The notes beneath the pieces were generated by a model. That model had not been told where the DNA came from. It saw nothing but the letters and a program-made list of their open reading frames with translations, and did not search any database. The translations under genes were made by a program, and so were the position numbers. 61,315 nt of DNA from Protostelium mycophagum (taxonomy: Eukaryota > Evosea > Variosea > Protosteliida > Protosteliaceae): assembly GCA_002081555.1 (NCBI GenBank), contig KV920936.1:3150-64464 (forward strand), in the 5' to 3' direction. Of the stretch, positions 40,010 through 51,400 are shown in pieces. Position 1 is the stretch's first letter, and each line of letters starts with the position of its first letter.

Positions 40010-40810
40010 ATGGACATCTTTGAAGAGATCAGAACGTTGAGAGAGGACTACGTGCAGGTTAATGGAATTTTAGAGAGTTTAAAACAGGAGAGAGAGCAGG
40101 TCGATGAAGCAGCTAACACGGTTCATGAAGAGACCCAAGCGATTACAGAAGAGTTGGAGGTTTTGAAGAGGTAGATCATTTATATCTCTTTCTTTTAAGA
40201 AAAGCAGCTCGATCGGTGGTCAATTTCTGGTCATTCTGGAGGATCGTGCCGTCCATCAGCTGTTATTGAATCAGATTAAGAGCAGAGAAGCCTCTCTTAC
40301 TTCAAAGATGGAGGCGCTTGAGCGCGCCGAAAAGGAGTACGAGGAAATGTAAGGCGATCAGCACGATTTCGTTCTGACCATCGGCCAGAAACCGTCAATG
40401 TAACAGCTTGGAGTCATTCGACGGGATCGCTTTGAAAACTGAAATGATCTCAAGATTAGACACTCTTTTGACCGAAGCACATCGGCAGGTGCATGATCTC
40501 AGGCTCAGACAAGAGAAAGCCAGGCTTCACGAAGAATATACCAAACTGATTCAAAGATTCGCCGAATTAGAGGTGAAGGTTACAGAAGGTCAACTGTGAC
40601 TGCTAAAATAACCCCAAGGCCGAAGAAAGACGACTTAAAGGACAATTGGAACAAGAAATGACGAGATGCAGACGAGAGGAAGCTCAAAGGAAAGAAGCAC
40701 AGAGACGAGCTGAGCTTGAGAGATCCAGGTTCTTGAAACAACCCACCATCCGGGCGTTCGCAAAGAGCCCCGCCTTCGATCTGAACATTGAAGACCTGAT
40801 GGAATTGTAG
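40010..40810 (+). CDS. Coiled-coil protein of unknown function
   Basis: ATG at 40010 starts MDIFEEIRTLREDYVQVNGI. After removal of three short introns the chain continues EELEVLKSSIGGQFLVILED, LLLNQIKSREASLTSKMEAL, EYEEILESFDGIALKTEMIS and LTEAHRQVHDLRLRQEKARL. It then runs EEERRLKGQLEQEMTRCRRE-like charged sequence and ends AFDLNIEDLMEL before TAG at 40808. Almost the whole of it is predicted helix with heptad-like Leu spacing and alternating Glu/Lys/Arg. No globular domain is recognised. It could be a small cytoskeletal, kinetochore or tether protein; I cannot choose. It lies 105 bp downstream of the TPC stop on the same strand. Confidence 0.7.
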
Positions 40811-40890
40811 ACCGAGAATAAACCCTGGAATTCGGAGATTTCTCGCAGATTAATTCCCATCTGGGTTAATCTCCGCAGAATCTGCGATCT

Positions 40891-41181
40891 ATGAGATTCG
40901 CTCAGATGAGACACCATTCTCTGCTCGCCACCATGACGCACACATTCGAACATGTCGTGGGCTTATCACTGTCCAATTGCTTTCTAAATATGGCGCTGCT
41001 GTCGAGGAAGATGGAGAACCTACAGAGACATGATTCGGGCTTCATGAGACAAGAAGTGACTTTGGGACATGCACGAAAGAGAAAGAGACCGTCTTTCGAC
41101 TTTGAATTCGAGGATTTTTATGTATTTAAGAAGAGGATAGAGAGAACTGTCGGAGTCGTCGATGTGGATGGATCACATTGA
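40891..41181 (+). CDS. Small hypothetical protein, single exon
   Basis: A 96-codon ATG-initiated frame between the coiled-coil and sterol reductase genes. It starts MRFAQMRHHSLLATMTHTFE, has a basic patch GHARKRKRPSFDFEFEDFYV that resembles a nuclear-localisation sequence followed by an acidic-aromatic run, and ends VVDVDGSH. No family recognised. The preceding 80 bp contain an inverted similarity (TTCTCGCAGATTAATTCCCA / GGTTAATCTCCGCAGAA). Support is limited to length, ATG and non-random composition. Confidence 0.4.
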   Translation: MRFAQMRHHSLLATMTHTFEHVVGLSLSNCFLNMALLSRKMENLQRHDSGFMRQEVTLGHARKRKRPSFDFEFEDFYVFKKRIERTVGVVDVDGSH

Positions 41182-41375
41182 AATTGTATCAAATGTATAA
41201 ATGTATAAAACCTTCTTCTTTTTCAAGATTCATCAAAGTAGAAGTGGTGAAGGACAACATACTTGTACACAAATAGTGTACAATATCCCAGGTTGTAAGC
41301 CAAATTTACGGAAAATTATGTTGCCGCGGAAAATGTTTTCAAAGTTGAAGTCCAGATCATCTTCTTCACATCAAA

Positions 41376-43164
41376 ATGAAGCAGAGGAAGTTGCCATCCA
41401 ATACAAATCTTGAGGCTTCTGCAGAATCACCTCTTCTGGTTCCCACGGCAGGTTCTACCTCTGTGGAAATAGACAGATTCACAGGACCATTTGGTGCCGT
41501 GGCATTGATGGTTGGTCTGCCTATCTTAGTTGGAGGCCTAAATCACAGCTGTATCGAAGATGACTGTCATCTCACGACGACTTTCTTCCGATTGTCAAAA
41601 TCAGGAGTCCAAGATGCCTTTCATTCCATTTTACCAACCCCTAACGTCTTCTCGGTACCGAAATGTTTTCAGATGAATCTGACGTATGCTAGATTCAGGT
41701 CGTCGCAGCCTGGTTCATCATCCAGTATCTTCTTCACGTGATTGTCCCCGGTTATGTGAGTACATTAACATAAAAGAAATTCTCATCAAAGCAGACGTAC
41801 ATCGGTTTCGAGCTAAAAGACATGTCTCGCCTTCCATACAAGATTAATGGGCTCTTCTGCTATCTGTTCACTCTGTTTTCTTTTGTCTTTGGCGTGTACA
41901 GTGGACTTTTAACACCAGCTATGCTGGATGCCATCTTCAATAATTACCAACAGATCATCACCACAGCCATCATCTTCACTTTCATTGTGAGCACCTGGCT
42001 ATACTTCAAAGGTAATGAACTTTCATTTCATTTTGTTAAATCCTTTAGGACTTTTATTCAGGCAAGGTGACCCCTCTGGCAACATCATCGTGGACTATTT
42101 CTACGGCTACGAGGCTAATCCACGTATCTATGACGTCATCGTGACGGACGTGAAATTCTTCATGGAAGGAAGGGCGCTGACTGCCTGGGTCTTGATTGCC
42201 TTCTTTTTAGCTGAGAGATCCATCAGAGAGAACGGACATCTCTCAATTTCTATAGCACTAGCCTGCTTCTTTCATTTTGTGTACGTGGATGAATATTACT
42301 ATTTATATTCTTGAATATTTGACGTTTTTAATATAAAATATATGTGATATTATCCTCTGAAGAATGCAGATACATCCTGCATTACAATATCCACGAGCCG
42401 AATGTGTTGGCGATGCTTGACTTTACGAGTGACCATCAGGGTTGGATGCTTCAGTTCGGAAATGGTGCATTGTGAGTATCTTTATGTCTCGTTTATGTGA
42501 TGTTGTCCATGTACATCAGTTTTAACATTATGATCGTACATCACGTACTCACACAACCAACAGCGTGCCTTTCAGCTACACCATGCCTGAATTCTACGCT
42601 TACAGAAACAACGTCACACTCACTCCCTCTTTAGCTTTGTTCATGACAGCTCTATATTTCTCTGGCTACATCATCTTTGCACAGACCAACTTGCAGAAGA
42701 AACAGGTATAGTTTCGAGCTCAAATAATGAAGACTGACACGTTGTAGTTCAGAGAAGACCCCACAAAAACTATTTGGGGCAAGCCACCCACAGTCATAGT
42801 GGTAATACTATTTTGTCAATCAGACACGCATGAGTAATCCTCGCAGACATCATCCGGACGTAAACTCTTGGCTTCAGGCTGGTGGGGTGTGGCGAGAAAG
42901 ATCAACTACACAGGGGACCTGATCCAAGCCTTTTGTTTCGGCCTCACCTGCCAAGCCCTCTCTGTTGTTCCATTCTTAAACGCCATATTTCTCTTTGTCT
43001 TGTTGATGCAGAGAGAGAGAAGAGTGAGTTTTTTTGCTTCTTCGCTGCCGAGTGTGCGTATGATGACATCACAGGATTGGCGGTTCTGCAGGCTGAGATA
43101 CGGAAAGAGTTGGGACGAATACTGCAGGAGGGTGCCCTACGCATTGATACCTTATGTCTATTAA
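41376..43164 (+). CDS. Sterol C14 (delta-14) reductase, ERG24/LBR family
   Basis: NADPH-dependent ER-membrane reductase of the sterol pathway, acting after C14 demethylation. ATG at 41376 starts MKQRKLPSNTNLEASAESPL. Multiple membrane helices follow (FGAVALMVGLPILVGGL; LPYKINGLFCYLFTLFSFVF; IITTAIIFTFIVSTWLYF). Then come the family motif DPSGNIIVDYFYGYEANPRI, NIHEPNVLAMLDFTSDHQGW, VPFSYTMPEFYAY, GKPPTVIV, KLLASGWWGVARKINYTGDL, and the diagnostic C-terminus RYGKSWDEYCRRVPYALIPY-VY. The last intron (GTGAGTTT...CATCACAG) must be removed to join RERR to DWRFCRLRYGKSW. SGWWGxARxxNYxGD and the closing motif are the catalytic-fold signatures. It could be called 7-dehydrocholesterol reductase by distant homology, but the whole pattern fits ERG24 best. 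Confidence 0.93.
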
Positions 43165-43396
43165 AGAACTCTTTTGCTATGTCGATCGATAATGTGGACA
43201 TGATCTGCCATCAAGGTCGGAGAAAAATGATCACGTCACCTTTGGGCGACCCTTATCCCCTATACTTTCTTACAAAAATGAAACTGATCTCACAAATGCA
43301 ACACAAATACACACAAACACAACACAAATACAACGATTTATTCTTGGTAATGTACACATCCGCCACCTCAATAATCAGAGAACTCGACATACCACT

Positions 43397-44178
43397 TCAC
43401 GACCTGCACATTTCAGGTTCTATACGAATAAAGATGTGAAGAATGACCTGTATGATCACGACGGCTAAGAAGAGCAAGGCGGTTACTACAGTGACGGCCA
43501 ATTGAATCCATTTGGAAAATACCCACACGCGAGAGATCTCATTATCGGTTACAGCAGTGTAAAGACATCTGAGAACCTGTGTGTGTCAGAATGTCATGAT
43601 CATTGAGCATTATCGGACCTCGGCTAAGAGGACGAGGAACGCGAAGACAAAGATCCAAGAGGCAGGATCGTAAGAGTATATCAAGACAATCAGCATTATG
43701 AGGTGTCCCACGCAATAGAAGAGCTGGTGTTGATCAGACAATTGAAAAACAAGAAATCAATACTCACTTGGATAAACAAGCCAAGGACCTCCTTATCTAA
43801 GATCCTGATGGCGAGCAGAGCTAATTCGAAGATGCCAGCCACACCAAAAACAGAGGCCTGTCCAATACGCGAGCCTTTTAGTCGATAGGCAGGGAAAGTC
43901 TTGTCTATGATTGAAAGAGAGGCGAGAGCTACACATAATGCGACAACTTTCAGGAACCATTCAATCCAGACTGTAAAACGTGTTATAAAATTATAAGCAA
44001 TAGAGACTCACCAAGAGCATTATAGCGGTAGCATCTCCAATTATGATCCCATAGCCCATCTCCCGCTCTCGCTATTAATCATTAACCCAGCTTTTATACT
44101 TCTCTACTCACGTGGAACACTGACGCCCATCTGAGGACCTCCTCCAGCAGGTTCTGTGATGTGGTTATTGTCAGCCAT
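43397..44178 (-). CDS. Multi-pass membrane protein of unknown family
   Basis: ATG at 44178 gives MADNNHITEPAGGGPQMGVS. A short intron is followed by LWDHNWRCYRYNALV and about five hydrophobic helices: WIEWFLKVVALCVALASLSI; ASVFGVAGIFELALLAIRIL; LFYCVGHLIMLIVLIYSY; SWIFVFAFLVLLAEVLRCLY; and WIQLAVTVVTALLFLAVVII. It ends HIFIRIEPEMCRS with TGA at 43397-43399. The helix layout loosely resembles MARVEL or four-helix membrane proteins but no motif proves it. The start lies 122 bp from the divergent TTC27 start. An in-frame ATG further upstream (44322) would overlap the TTC27 coding region and is less likely. Confidence 0.7.
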
Positions 44179-44300
44179 GCCTTTCAAAAATGAAGGAGCG
44201 GATCGAGAGTCGTTGGGCCGGCTCAAATGGTTGTGCCCGTCACAGGATCGAGAAGTTTGTCTGATCACATTTTCCGATTCCGCAGTGCGCTCAATTAGAG

Positions 44301-47300
44301 ATGAAGTCATTTGAAATAGCATTGTTATTGGCAGATAAATCTCTACTTGAGAGTGACAAAGATTTAGACGAAGATTTGAAAAGCATCTTGATTCAGCTCA
44401 TCGATGGACAGTTCCAAAAGGTAATCAATGATCTATCTTGTCACATGTTATCACACGTTGTCTGATGATAGAGTTACTCATTAATACCTGCAGTTCTTTG
44501 AGAGAGAAGATGTTTCAGCTGTGATCGAGAAAATATTGAAGAAAGAAGAATCGTGAGTTGTTGTTTCCTTTTACCAACTCAATCTCATCAAAGACAGACC
44601 AAAAGAGGAGAGTGAAGAACGTCTATATTTCCTCACTGGTGTAGCAGCACTTTTATTATTTGTTGAATACAACTGGACAGGCCCCACACCTCCAAAAGAT
44701 CTCGAAAATAAGGTCAGAACCAAAAGAAATGTCATATTTAACCAATAAGAGTTGATGATTTCACGATTTTAATTACTCGAGCAGTATGCAGAAAGAATCA
44801 CTGATCTTCAATCTGTGATGGAAGTGAGCGGCGAGCCTGTGTATCACAAGATCGCAGGTTTATTTTACCTCTACATCGCAAGGGAGATCTTGGTGCACCA
44901 CTCTGATGGTCTACAACGCTACAAGGTGATCCCATTCTGTACAATCTTCACATCTGACTCGTTGTAGAGCGCAGTGTGGTGGGGATTACGTACCAAGAGC
45001 TTGCACCAGTCTGTTCTGCTCGAGAACACTATGGCTTTACAGGAAGCCATTGAAAACGATTATAAAACCTTGGAAAGTATTCTGAACGGTGAGGCGCGTT
45101 GTAGAATCACATAGTCTGACTCGTTGTAGATGAGAACAGTGAAGTTTCAGAGAAATTAAAAGTACAGATGTATGTACAGAAGGGGATATTCTACCATGCT
45201 CATAAGAGGGTGAATAAATCAAAGGTGAGGATTTTAATTTACAAACAACAAACAAATTATGGGATCCAAAACCCACAATGATAAATTTTTTCAATTTACA
45301 ACTTCTTTTCGTGGAACTATTTTTAGTCATTATAGACAGAAGAAATCTATATAGAAATTTTAGATTATTTACATTGATCAGGAATGCTATGATATGGCAC
45401 AAGAGAAGAGCGGCCTCACCACCAACCTAACCGGTGCTCTTGGTGTTCGTACCAAGTTTCAGAGTTTCAAGGTGATGAGAGGTCTCATCTACAACGAGTC
45501 ACTTAATCTTTAAACAGATCTCTCAACTCGTTTTGGACGCTTCTTCAAAGGTGGAAAATACACAATCACACGGCAGTAAGTCCTGAATTTCTTGGAAAAT
45601 CCAAAGAAATTTCTGAGAGTTGTAGATGTCCCAGAGCAGATCAATTTGGAAGACGAGACTTATTTTGACGGAGCCAAACTTGACGAGGACCGCAAAGCGA
45701 CACGTCTGCATCCTATAGATCAAGCCATTCTGCTCGCTCATTGGTGAGATGATGATGGAATGTCATCAACGATGTCTTTGCGAAATTTTCGCTGCGAGCT
45801 TGTTCGTATTGTGGAACTATTTAAATGTTGTGAAATACTGTTTTGTGGTAAAAAATAACACTGCGGCAGAGCCGCCGCACAACTAATACTGCAGCAGAGC
45901 CGTAGCATAATTAACACTGCAGAGCCAGTACAATTGACACTGCGGCAGAGCCGCAACAATCCCAATTCTTCGCCCCAATACAACCTTATTGTGTTATATC
46001 CGACACCAACTCACCACAGCCAAAATATAAAAAACCAGAACGCGATGGGTGACGGCCTCACCCAAGAGGAGATGTCACCTTATGTCACGAGGGTACTCCA
46101 AGACCCCAACAACTGGTTGATCCACTCCATGTCTCTTCTCATCCGCTCCCGACTCGAGGCAACTAAAAATAGAACGAGTGACGTGAGTTTTATTGGGGTG
46201 TGAGGGTGCTGACGAGTTGTAGAAAGCGGCGCTGCAGATGCAAGTGTTGGTGGATCAATTTGATGACCAGACATCTACAACGATCACGCAGGACGCGAAT
46301 CCTGAGGAGAAGGCCAAGGTGAGTCGGGAATGTTTTTATTGAGACTTTGTGAAACAAAGTCTCGAGGTCTTTGGATCAAATTATTAAAACTTGTACGTTC
46401 TTGCTGTCATCTCTGATGACAGTCTGATTTCTATTATTTTAGTTGGTTTTTTTCGGGGTTGCGGATTCCCCAATACCATGAATAAAAAGAGCGGTATTCG
46501 TCATGACGTCATGTGATGACGTCATAAGCTGACAACAGAAGGTCGCTGTGGTCGGAGAGAGACAGAAGTACTTCTTTAACTTAGACTACCCCAGCAGATG
46601 GGAGATGAAGAAAGAACTCGGAACCCGATTTTTGAATCTGGGAGCGGCTGCCACCGCTTTAGAGGTATACACGTAAACATGATATGTTGTGCTTGTGGCG
46701 AGTTGTTATTTTCAAGGGTAATGATCGTATTAGATGTTTAAAGAGCTCCAAATGTGGGACGAGGTGATACAGTGCTACCAAGTGATGGATAAAGACAAAC
46801 AAGCCGAAGAACTCGTCAGAGAGAGGTTGAGCATCGCACCGACACCCTTGTTATGGTGAGTAGAGGTCCTCAGATTTGGCGGGAAAGTTCTGATTCAAAA
46901 ATTGAAATATAAACAGGTGTGTACTGGGAGATATAACCTTCAAAGAAGAACATTATCAGACATCGTGGGATCTATCCAAAGGACACTTCTCCAGAGCCAA
47001 GAGATCTCTCGGCAGATGCGCTGTCAAACGAAACGATGTGAGTGTCACCTTGATCGACATCTGACACGTGTCACTCTCCCATTGTAGACGAGAATAACCA
47101 TTGATTAGTGGGAGGCTGCCATCGGTCATTTTGAAGAGGCACTCGCCATAAATCCGCTTTTCTCGGGTACTTGGTTCACCCTTGGATGCGCCTATATGAG
47201 ACAACAACAATGGGAAAAATCACTCAGCGCCTTCCAGAGGGTCATCTCTATCAACCCGGAGGTGATCATGCGTGACGTCATCATGATGTCGATTGACGTG

Positions 47301-48335
47301 TGACAGGAGGGTCAGGCCTGGGCGAATATGGCCACTATTTACATTCAGCTGGGAAAAAAGTAAGAATGTCTCGTTGTAGATGCGTGAGAGATACGTGGAA
47401 ATAACCATTTCAGGAGGGAGAGTTTCTTGCCTCTTCAGGAGGCCGTTCGTTTCATGAGAGGCAACTGGAGGATCTGGGAAAATTACGTCCTCATCGCAAT
47501 GGTTCGTTGTAGATGTGATTGTAGAATACATTCTGATCTATCTTTAGGACATCGGAGAATTCCAACAGGCTATTTACGCCTCTGGAGAATTATTAGAACT
47601 GAAGGATGACGTGGATTTAAAGGTCTTGAAAGTTCTGTGTCGCATTGTAGTCGCAGAAAGTAAGGCTGTTGCTGACCGGCCCCCTGAGGATGAAAAATCA
47701 CAAGGTAAAAAAATTCATTTTGATCAGGATCTTTAAGACCAGAGACGTTTTATTTCTTCTATTGATGAGATCCTGACTCGGTGTAGAAATATCACGCTTA
47801 CGTCAAAAGTTGGAGGCATTGCTGGAAAAGGTTGCCAACAAAAAGTCAGATAGCCCAGATCTGTGGGATATCTTCGCCGAATATTTCGGCGACTTGGGTG
47901 ACAAAAAGAAGCGGATCGAATATCTCGAAAAGAGACTGAGATCGGCCAAAAAAGCAGGCTGGGAGGTGCGTTGTAGATTGTCGATTTTTTTATCTGTGAT
48001 ACAAATATGGTGTTGTAGACCGACAAAAAATCAAATGATTGGAATGAAAGGAAATGACTCGTATTCAGGTCGAAGAGGCTTTATTCACACCGATGGCGAA
48101 GGCCACAGAGAAGCTGGCAGAGGCCTACATAGAGGAAGGATCTTCACAATCTCTTTTTGCATCAAAATCAGCACTCAACTCGGTCATCGGAAAAGCGAGG
48201 TACACGATGATGGAGCGTTAAAAGAATTATACGCTTACGACCTGCAGGGATATTTACGGATTCTCCGAAGTATTTCAGAACTTAGAACATCTCTTGGAGA
48301 AGACTCTCTTGGCTCAACAAAATCTCAGAAAATAA
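44301..48335 (+). CDS. TTC27: TTC27 tetratricopeptide-repeat protein
   Basis: TPR protein of the TTC27/Emw1 family. ATG at 44301 starts MKSFEIALLLADKSLLESDK. Family-specific segments are YFLTGVAALLLFVEYNWTGP, YHKIAGLFYLYIAREILVHH, NLTGALGVRTKFQSFK and RLHPIDQAILLA. The TPR core follows: YFFNLDYPSRWEMKKELGTR, FKELQMWDEVIQCYQVMDKD, WDLSKGHFSRAKRSLGRCAV, WEAAIGHFEEALAINPLFSG, WFTLGCAYMRQQQWEKSLSA, FQRVISINPEEGQAWANMAT and IYIQLGKKE. It ends EKTLLAQQNLRK with TAA at 48333-48335. About twenty introns, mostly under 50 nt, cut it. Two are far longer (45744-46038 and 46319-46538) and carry repeats or hairpins. In yeast and animals the family is essential and linked to chaperone-assisted assembly; role here inferred. 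Confidence 0.93.
45744..46038 (+). repeat. Long TTC27 intron with GC-rich tandem repeats
   Basis: This 295-nt intron interrupts TTC27 between LLAH and NAMGDGLTQEEM. Its middle (about 45858-45957) holds four degraded copies of a unit like AACACTGCGGCAGAGCCGC, spaced 24-34 bp, alternating with CACAACTAAT or CATAATTA linkers. The unit core GCGGCAGAGCCGC is an odd-spaced inverted repeat. Nothing else in the window has this sequence or GC level. It looks like an inserted or locally expanded repeat. Confidence 0.75.
46319..46538 (+). other. Hairpin-rich TTC27 intron
   Basis: A 220-nt intron between PEEKAK and VAVVGERQKYFF. It contains a perfect 10-bp stem (46341-46363, GAGACTTTGT with ACAAAGTCTC), a CTGTCATC/GATGACAG stem (46404-46422), GGGG/CCCC and AATACC/GGTATT pairs (46455-46498), and two TGACGTCA palindromes (46501-46524). 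It could be structured intronic RNA. I could not match it to a C/D or H/ACA snoRNA with confidence. Confidence 0.55.
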
Positions 48336-48400
48336 AAGGAAGTAAATAGTTTCATCTTTACTAGTGTCGTCTCATGCCTGGTTGTTGTATCCTGAATCAT

Positions 48401-51400
48401 TCAACTCTCGCGAGAGAAATGGAATCTGCACTCACCGTTTGGTTTGTGTTTGATGTCTGGCGAGAAAGAATAAGTGTTCTCTTCGGATTTAGGTGATATA
48501 GAGTTGTAGATGTGCTCATCACTACTGGATGGAAGATCTGAAAGTATATTTCCAGATAAAATATCTGAGAAGTTTGACAACAGCTTGTTGTGTATGTCCA
48601 CAAAAGTGGGGCGTTTAGAAGGTGATTCGGACCAACTTGGCGTCATGATCTCATCGTAGATGACGTCAGGACATCTAACGGGGTGTGCCAACCTCCTTTC
48701 CCCTCTGATCACAGTCTCCACGTATTGCTGGTTGGTAATATCTGGATACGGTAATTTCCCAAAAGAATAGATCTCCCATCTACAACTAGTCAGACCAGAC
48801 GGGATACTTTGACACTCACACGACCACACCGAAAGACCACACGTCTGAACTGTGAGTGTTCTGTCCCCTCTCTACAACTTCAGGGGCTGACCATTTATAG
48901 GGTATCTCTTTGCTCTCAGCTTCATACGCTGAACTTTCCCTTGACATTCCAAAGTCGGAGATCTACGCGGATGAGTCAATCATTACGCATCATCAAATAA
49001 ACATTGTTATGCACCAAATTGTGCAAACCACAACACCAAACCACAAATCCAGACTGTATACACGCAGAAGAATAGTAAGGCTATGCACCTTGACTGTGTC
49101 TCCTTGGTCTATGAGCAAGTTCCTAGCGGCTAAATCTCTGTGTATCACCCCTTTGTTTTGAAGATACAACATTCCCTGGCAAATGAATAAATCTGCCATA
49201 AAATGTATAAATCTATTTACCTTGATCACGTCAAAAACCATTCTTAACAGCGCATTGTCACTTATTTCTCCTCTATTCTCGAATAAATAATTGTCTAAAT
49301 TTCCTTTAGACACAAACTCCAAGACCATGAAGATCTCTGCATCGTGTCTGTATATACCGTAAAGACGAACGATGTTGGGGTGGTTCAGCTTCCTCAACAA
49401 CGATATCTCTTCCCGCCATTTTGTGTCTGCCGTTTTTCCGTTGTCCTATAGGATCGGTAAGTGATAAAAATAGATTGTATATTTAGTGCCTGACAGCGGG
49501 CGGGTTTCATTCGAATATTACCTTGATGCCTTTGAGAGCCACGTCTGTGAAATTCCATTCTCCTCTGTACACCACTCCGAAATTCCCGGAAGCTGTGACA
49601 CGTCATCATGACGTCATCACCCATTGTACCCACCGATGGCCTTCCCGATCTTGACATGATCCAGCAGCAGATCGTCCATGTTCCTCATTTTGATGTCTGC
49701 ATCGGACTGGTTCTTTTTATACAAGAAGAAGAGGATCAATGCGGCCAAGATGATGACCACAAAGACACTGCCGATCACGATGCCGATGATCGCTCCTGTG
49801 GAGATTCTTGAATTCTGATCTGTTTGTGGGGTCGGAATGGGCTTTGTCGAGATGACCTGTCGAATTTGAATTTTGAAAACAGATTTTGGCGCCAGAAATT
49901 ACCTGGTATTTTCCGAAGTTCTTCGTGGTCTGTAATAATTGAACAGTTCTTGGCGCGTCACCTTCGTTTATTGAATTGTCAGGAGCTGGGCCCACAAATA
50001 AATCCACAATGACACTAAGCCAATCAATTCACCACAAATCCAGCACTAAAAGACACTGGAAGATCTTTGCCGCTAATGACAAGAAATGTAAAATAAAATC
50101 GAGATTTCAGACGAATAACACCGATGATTCTACCTTCCAGAGCGGAGAGAATCCACGGTATATCTAGACAAGGTTGTGTTTGTGCTGCTCGCCATTGTTT
50201 TTAAAAAATCATCTCGATCAAATGAGTCCAAGTTCCCCACAATCTGGATGGATATATTCGCAATCTGTGTGGACGTCGACCTCACGCACCTGATTGCGTC
50301 ATCATCTGGCAATCTACAATAGTGTTTACTCACACTGCTTTACAGAGGTCACGTGACTGCCACGTCACGGGGCACGAAAAGTTGTTCCCGGACATATCAC
50401 AAGATATCGCGTTGAGATATCCTACCCCCATATTATCATCGAAACGGTTGTTGCTCACATCTACAACAGACACATCAGACATATAAGAGAGGGGACCACT
50501 GAATTGGTTGTTGCTAACATTCAAAAACTAGACGAATTCAGCGCATCGTTTCTATAGTGTTGAAAAAATAAATAAATACCTCAAGGTAACCAAGTGACGC
50601 CACACTCGGTAGAACACCATTGAAGTTGTTTCCGCTCAAGTCGATGTATCTCAACTTCAATTTACTCGAAAAGTCGGGCACGTTTCCTGTTTAAAATTCA
50701 AATACGGAAAAAAGGCGGGAGATTTCCTACCGGTGAACATGTTGGAGCTCAGATCGAGGTGAGTTGTAGATACCATGGGGGATATTAGATTCGCATTCCC
50801 TTGAAACATGTTGTCGCTGAGGTCGACATAAGATAAATCCGAAGAAAATTCCGCGACATTTCCGTTGAGGTTGTTGTGGCTCAGGTCGAGATACGTGATA
50901 GTGCGGATGGCGTAAAGAGTGTCAGTGATGGTCCCGGACATCAAGTTATTTGACAGATCTACAACGAGTTAAAAATCCAAATCTCCGAAATAAAAGTCAC
51001 CTAATTTCTTCAGATTAACAAGATCTCCAATTTCCGTTGGGATCTTCGAAGCGATCTGGTTATCTCCAAGATCGAGCAACTACAACCAGTCAGAAAATTC
51101 AATTCGTCATCTCGTCATCACTTGGAGATTTGTGAGAGAGCATAAGAAAGAGATGTCGTTGGAATTTAGGCGGTTATTTCCCAGATTTAAATTTGTAATC
51201 TTCACGAGTGATCCGATGAATAACGGGACCGTCCCCACGAGTAAATTGTTTGATAGATCTTCAATATTCAGTGAAATTTCCACGAGATTTCAAGCTCACC
51301 GAGGGTAGTCAGAAGTGATAATTGGCCGATTGTAGATGGGATGGGTCCGATCAATTCATTCGAAGACATGACTAGATTCTGGAGTACTGGGAATCTACAA

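Noticed and set aside
44104-44322. Longer N-terminus for the multi-pass membrane protein starting at 44322
   Set aside because: It would overlap the TTC27 start on the other strand and adds no signal; the ATG at 44178 is simpler.
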